Assembly: GCF_026891035.1 (NCBI RefSeq) | Contig: NZ_JAPTGG010000011.1 | Coordinates: 99,266 to 163,265 of the forward strand | DNA from: Dasania phycosphaerae | GTDB lineage: Bacteria; Pseudomonadota; Gammaproteobacteria; Pseudomonadales; Dasaniaceae | DNA: 64,000 nt | Direction: 5' to 3' | Shown here: positions 60,634 to 64,000 of the stretch, piece by piece | Position numbering within the stretch: the first letter of the stretch is position 1 | Layout of the letters: the number at the start of each line of letters is the position of its first letter | Made by a program: the position numbers and the translations under genes | Notes under the pieces: generated by a model | What the model saw: only the letters and a program-made list of their open reading frames with translations | The model's database searches: none | What the model was told of the DNA's origin: nothing

Positions 60634-61819
60634 TGCCGTTCGTACTCCTTTTGGCCGCTATGGAGGAAGCCTGTCATCTATAAGAGCCGATGACCTGGGT
60701 GCAATACCATTACGTGCATTATTAGAACGCAACCCTCAAATGGATCCGGCCCTGATTGATGAAGTGGTTTTCGGCTGCGCCAACCAAGCAGGCGAAGATA
60801 ATCGTAACGTTGCAAGAATGTCACTTTTATTAGCTGGTTTGCCTGTAACCGTTGCTGGCACCACAGTGAACAGACTATGCGGCTCTGGTATGGATGCAAT
60901 TGGAATAGCTGCGAGATCTATCAAATCAGAGGAAACCAATCTCCTAATTGCTGGAGGTGTAGAATCCATGTCTCGAGCCCCTTTTGTAATGGGGAAAGCT
61001 GAATCAGCTTTCTCACGCGATCCAAACGGGCTTTACGATACTACTATTGGCTGGCGTTTCGTTAATCTCGAAATGGAATCAGAATTTGGTGTTGATTCTA
61101 TGCCTGAGACGGCTGAAAACGTAGCAGAAGATTTTTCTATTTCTAGGGAAGACCAAGATTTATTTGCTTTCCGAAGTCAGCAAAAAACTACCCAAGCTAT
61201 ATCATCCGGTACTTTCGACTCAGAAATCATCCCCGTAGAGCTTCCACAAAGAAAAGGCGACACCAAAATATTTAATCAGGATGAGCACCCTAGAAGCTCA
61301 ACTACTTTGGAAGGCCTTCAAAAACTCCGCGCCCCATTCCGTAAGGGAGGAACAGTTACAGCAGGCAATGCCTCAGGTGTAAATGATGGAGCCTGTGCTG
61401 TATTAATTGCTTCAGATGATGCGGTTCAAGCCAGCAACCTCACGCCAAAAGCCAAAATTGTGGCAATGGCAACAGCTGGATTGGAACCTAGAATCATGGG
61501 CTTTGGTCCTGCCCCTGCTTGCAAAAAAGTTTTACAAAAAGCTGGCTTAACGCTGGAGCAAATGGATGTAATAGAGCTAAATGAAGCCTTTGCATCACAA
61601 GCTCTAGCCGTTATGCGTGAGCTTGGATTGCCAGATGATTGTCCTCATGTAAATCCGAATGGTGGTGCAATCGCATTAGGTCATCCTTTAGGGGCTAGTG
61701 GCGCACGTCTAATTACAACCGCAACCTACCAGCTTCATCGCACTGGTGGAAAATATGCATTATGTTCCATGTGCATCGGGGTTGGGCAAGGTATAGCAAT
61801 GATAATTGAGCGAGTTTAA
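60611..61819 (+). CDS. pcaF: 3-oxoadipyl-CoA thiolase (PcaF/DcaF type)
   Basis: A 402-residue thiolase closely resembling PcaF in length and segments: FICDAVRTPFGRYGGSLSSI, FGCANQAGEDNRNVARMSLL, the active-site Cys in NRLCGSGMDAIG, GGVESMSRAPFVMGKAESAF, DTTIGWRFVNLEME, and the C-terminal NPNGGAIALGHPLGASGARL with SMCIGVGQGIAMIIERV. It would cleave 3-oxoadipyl-CoA (or a homologue) to succinyl-CoA and acetyl-CoA. AAAGGA lies 7 bases before the ATG. It closes the transporter unit and completes the beta-oxidation set on the minus strand. Confidence 0.9.
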   Translation: MKNAFICDAVRTPFGRYGGSLSSIRADDLGAIPLRALLERNPQMDPALIDEVVFGCANQAGEDNRNVARMSLLLAGLPVTVAGTTVNRLCGSGMDAIGIAARSIKSEETNLLIAGGVESMSRAPFVMGKAESAFSRDPNGLYDTTIGWRFVNLEMESEFGVDSMPETAENVAEDFSISREDQDLFAFRSQQKTTQAISSGTFDSEIIPVELPQRKGDTKIFNQDEHPRSSTTLEGLQKLRAPFRKGGTVTAGNASGVNDGACAVLIASDDAVQASNLTPKAKIVAMATAGLEPRIMGFGPAPACKKVLQKAGLTLEQMDVIELNEAFASQALAVMRELGLPDDCPHVNPNGGAIALGHPLGASGARLITTATYQLHRTGGKYALCSMCIGVGQGIAMIIERV

Positions 61820-61851
61820 TACTCGTAAATGGTATTAACTATATATGAAAT

Positions 61852-61873
61852 CTCCGGAAATCTAATTCCGGAG
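61852..61873 (+). terminator. Hairpin after the thiolase gene
   Basis: CTCCGGAA (61852-61859) pairs with TTCCGGAG (61866-61873), loop of 6 bases, followed by GTTT only. It is 33 bases after the thiolase stop and probably ends the unit, although the T-run is short. Confidence 0.55.
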
Positions 61874-62197
61874 GTTTCACGAATACTAAATTCCAATTCA
61901 TTAATGCCCGTATCCGTGCTTTACAAACCACCCCTTATTGAGGGCTGCACACCTTGAAGTGTAGTGGCACACTGAATTTGGCCACCAACCTGATAAACAC
62001 CTCCCAGCCATGAAATAGTCGGGAACACCTATTAGAATGGGGCCTGCCTAAAAGTTACTCACAGCTACTAACCTAATTAATATCATTTTCTTTTCGTAGA
62101 TAATGAATTATTAATAAATCACAAATAGGTTATCGGTAATTACAAATAGCTCCAGTCATGGTGAGGCTCGGACTCATAACAAAGGAATAACGTAACA
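61874..62197. other. Intergenic region before the PLD-like gene
   Basis: A 324-base gap with no convincing gene. A stretch near 61960-61985 (GTGGCACACTGAATTTGGCC followed by ACC) has the look of a transposon end, but it could not be tied to a known element. The ribosome site of the next gene (AAAGGA, 62181-62186) lies at the right edge. Confidence 0.4.
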
Positions 62198-63328
62198 ATG
62201 GCTGACACGAATGAGTTTGAACTGGTTTTTGAAGGGATATCTAATCGATGGAAGAACGCAGCCTCACAAGCGGAGTTTGCTATTATATGCTCCCCATATA
62301 TCAGCTCCCCATTAGCTTCAGAAATAATCTATAGATTGGACGGTACGACAGCAGAAATCTATACGTCATGTCGAGTCGAGAATTTTATCAATAGAAGTTC
62401 ATCGATTGCGTCACTTGTCGATTTGGCTAAAAAAGGACACCGTATATATTCCATAGAAAACCTGCACGCAAAAATCACCATTTTTTCTAACACATTTGCA
62501 ACGCTTGGCAGCCAAAATACCACCATGCGAGGGATGAATAATCAAGAAGGCAACATGGTGATTACTCATCCTGATAAAGTTGCTGAACTTAAGGCACAAA
62601 TAAACAAATGGGCAGTTGACGCAGTTCTTATGACGTATGAGGACCTTGAGGAAATTCAGAGGTTAGTAAAACCATTCACAAAAAGATATTTAACCGCCTT
62701 ACGTCAAGCGAAAGCAGCATACAAATATCGAAACGTCAAAGAAAATAGACCGTCGAGAGCTTCTAATAACCAATCATGCGCAGATAAAAGGGAAGAGTCT
62801 AAGTCAAAAATAATAAAAGGGACCTCAATCCGGGACAAACTTCATTCTTTAAAGCAAACAAACACCCTACTGAAATTGGACTCGATTACCCTTGGTGTGG
62901 CTACACAATTTGTTCGAAGCTGTGCGTGGTGGTATGCCCACCCAAAAGCCCAGAGGTCGGTTAGAGCACCTGGTCATGCGGATAATATTAAAGACACTGC
63001 GAGGTATGGTTGGACATTGGCATTCGGCTCGAACTATTTTCTAGTATCTAGAGCCATCATCCAAACTCGGAATGAGATCAATCTATTTATCGATAGCTAT
63101 GATACTACCTTGGAATACTCTCTGGATGAGTTACGGAAACGCTTAGAACGAATTGTATCGGGCTGTGTTGCTAACTATGCCTATGAGGAGTACGGAACCT
63201 ATTACCCTCTTGAACGCAAACATATGGTATTGAGTGTTCATTCCATCAATGTTGAAGATGCAGCAGATTTTATGGTTCAACGATGCGGCTTAGTACAGAT
63301 CTTCGAGGACGCAGGCCCCTTTCATTGA
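62198..63328 (+). CDS. Phospholipase D-like domain protein
   Basis: A 376-residue protein. The N-terminal 150 residues form a PLD-like domain with one HKD-type motif, LHAKITIFSNTFATLGSQN (HxK and GSxN near residues 90-107); the Asp of the classical HxKxxxxD is replaced. PLD nucleases with one motif work as dimers, so a nuclease or related role is possible. A basic linker (residues about 165-215) and a C-terminal domain with SVRAPGHADNIKDTARYGW, then a Tyr-rich region (YEEYGTYYPLERKHMVL), follow; I do not recognise this second part. The neighbour on the opposite strand is a truncated gene. A defence role cannot be claimed from this alone. Confidence 0.72.
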   Translation: MADTNEFELVFEGISNRWKNAASQAEFAIICSPYISSPLASEIIYRLDGTTAEIYTSCRVENFINRSSSIASLVDLAKKGHRIYSIENLHAKITIFSNTFATLGSQNTTMRGMNNQEGNMVITHPDKVAELKAQINKWAVDAVLMTYEDLEEIQRLVKPFTKRYLTALRQAKAAYKYRNVKENRPSRASNNQSCADKREESKSKIIKGTSIRDKLHSLKQTNTLLKLDSITLGVATQFVRSCAWWYAHPKAQRSVRAPGHADNIKDTARYGWTLAFGSNYFLVSRAIIQTRNEINLFIDSYDTTLEYSLDELRKRLERIVSGCVANYAYEEYGTYYPLERKHMVLSVHSINVEDAADFMVQRCGLVQIFEDAGPFH

Positions 63329-63381
63329 ACTACAGGTACGTTATTGGATGCTTTATTGGACAGGCGTTACAAGAACAAACG

Positions 63382-63726
63382 TTATTTTTTATGTTTTGCA
63401 GGCTTCGGTTTCTTAATAGGAACAAAGGCTTCTTTCAAATGTTGTCTGAACCAGCGACGTCGCTCAATATTACGAAACCTATTCAAGACAAAGCGATAAT
63501 CACAGCGCCCCAATCTCAGGCAACAACCACAGGGGCAAGACAACTTATTGGCTTCGCGTTTCCGTTTACCAAGAGCCTGTAAAGCGCGCATAACAGCAAG
63601 TTTTCCAGTAACACCTAACATCTCGCCATAGTCATCGACCAAGCCCTGCTCACCATGCGCGAGCTCGCCATAGGGAAAATTTCCGTATTCAATACGATGC
63701 GTTACAGCGTATAAAAACCCATCAAC
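63382..63726 (-). pseudogene. 3' fragment of a Cys-motif protein cut by an IS66-like element
   Basis: The last 114 codons of a gene on the minus strand. The fragment reads VDGFLYAVTHRIEYGNFPYG, ELAHGEQGLVDDYGEMLGV, then a basic helix and KLSCPCGCCLRLGRCDYRF, and ends with KKPKPAKHKK. CPCG-x7-RC resembles the SEC-C-like metal motif seen in several uncharacterised proteins. Codons before VDGF come from the IS end at 63727-63750, so the true N-terminus has been displaced to the right, beyond the window. It is convergent with the PLD-like gene. Confidence 0.6.
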
Positions 63727-64000
63727 GTAAGCGCCGTACCAACCACACCCTGCCAGTAACAAACTCCACTCGATAAACTACTCGCTCTAATCAATCAGGA
63801 GTGAGCTATGAAGTATAGCCAACAACAGTGGGCAGCGCTTATCAATGAGTGTCAGCAAAGTGATTTGAGTATTGTAAGCGCCGCATCAACCACACCTATA
63901 TTTCCTCGCTGATCTGATATTGCAAATAGTTATTTGCAAAGATTAGCGGGCCATTTTATAGTTATTTTCGGTTCAGGATGAACCTACTGCAAGGAAGGTA
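63727..64000 (+). mobile_element. IS66-family-like element, left end, with a second IS66-type end inside
   Basis: GTAAGCGCCGTACCAACCAC followed by ACCC begins at 63727 and a near-copy, GTAAGCGCCGCATCAACCAC followed by ACCT, at 63874; 21 of the first 24 bases agree. Ends starting GTAAGCG are the hallmark of the IS66 family, and a TnpA-like gene starts 81 bases inside the first one (63808). The second copy cuts that gene, so a second element seems to have landed in the first, in the same orientation. The right ends lie outside the window. A strong hairpin, TTGCAAATA-GT-TATTTGCAA, follows at 63920-63939. Confidence 0.6.
63808..63912 (+). pseudogene. Interrupted IS66 accessory gene (TnpA-like)
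   Basis: AGGAG precedes ATG 63808. The product starts MKYSQQQWAALINECQQSDL then SI, which resembles the YTxEQW-x-LI-x-Q-SGLS opening of IS66 TnpA. After 22 codons it runs into the second IS-type end at 63874 and stops at 63912. Only the N-terminal helix-turn-helix start remains. Confidence 0.5.

Noticed and set aside
61940..62000. Possible transposon end (GTGGCACACTGAATTTGGCC region)
   Set aside because: No partner end or transposase in view, and the resemblance is from memory only.

Overview
The window looks like the chromosome of a marine, aerobic gammaproteobacterium of the Pseudomonadales/Cellvibrionales group. The evidence is gene order: the block aroE-hemF-tsaC-dprA-LysM-def-fmt-rsmB-trkA, the aa3 oxidase block coxB-coxA-cox11-coxC with surf1-ctaA-ctaB-sco, and the pycB-pycA-LysR block all match, from memory, the arrangement in Pseudomonas. 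No rRNA, tRNA or CRISPR array was seen.

Layout. 1-2.75 kb: two-subunit pyruvate carboxylase with its divergent LysR regulator. 2.8-12.3 kb: accessory genes (a PEP-CTERM protein, an amidoligase/glutaminase pair, an RsuA-type pseudouridine synthase, a reductase with a divergent LysR gene, DUF2164, a large DUF748 envelope protein, a KASIII). 12.4-21.9 kb: cytochrome c oxidase structural genes, heme A synthesis and copper delivery, in two transcription units. 22.2-28.5 kb: MATE exporter, MocR regulator, CcoG, urea channel, YheV. 29-43.8 kb: conserved housekeeping genes (peptidase, carbonic anhydrase, shikimate, heme, tRNA modification, DNA uptake, N-formyl-methionine processing, K+ uptake). 43.9-45.7 kb: a SUKH protein and a PleD-like diguanylate cyclase.

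From about 45.7 kb the sequence is visibly more AT-rich outside the ETF genes, and the order no longer follows the conserved backbone. It holds an uncharacterised helical-repeat protein with a 38-codon peptide gene just upstream (47.3 kb), an IS3-like scrap, then a coherent catabolic island (47.9-61.8 kb). The island has an IclR regulator, ETF dehydrogenase, EtfA/EtfB, a fused hydratase/3-hydroxyacyl-CoA dehydrogenase, a CaiB-type CoA-transferase and an acyl-CoA dehydrogenase on the minus strand, and a tripartite tricarboxylate-type transporter plus a PcaF-type thiolase on the plus strand. Together they would import a dicarboxylate, activate it to its CoA ester and beta-oxidise it. The thiolase type points to 3-oxoadipyl-CoA and so to adipate or a relative. 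IclR-type half sites (GTTCG/CGAAC/CGCAC) sit in the IclR promoter and in the divergent dehydrogenase/transporter promoter.

The right end (62.2-64 kb) has a phospholipase-D-like gene and a Cys-motif gene cut by what looks like an IS66-family element, itself apparently interrupted by a second IS66-type end.

The least explained items are the small peptide plus helical-repeat gene pair, a set of different heptamer tandem repeats placed just after stop codons at five sites, and the truncated gene beside the PLD-like gene.
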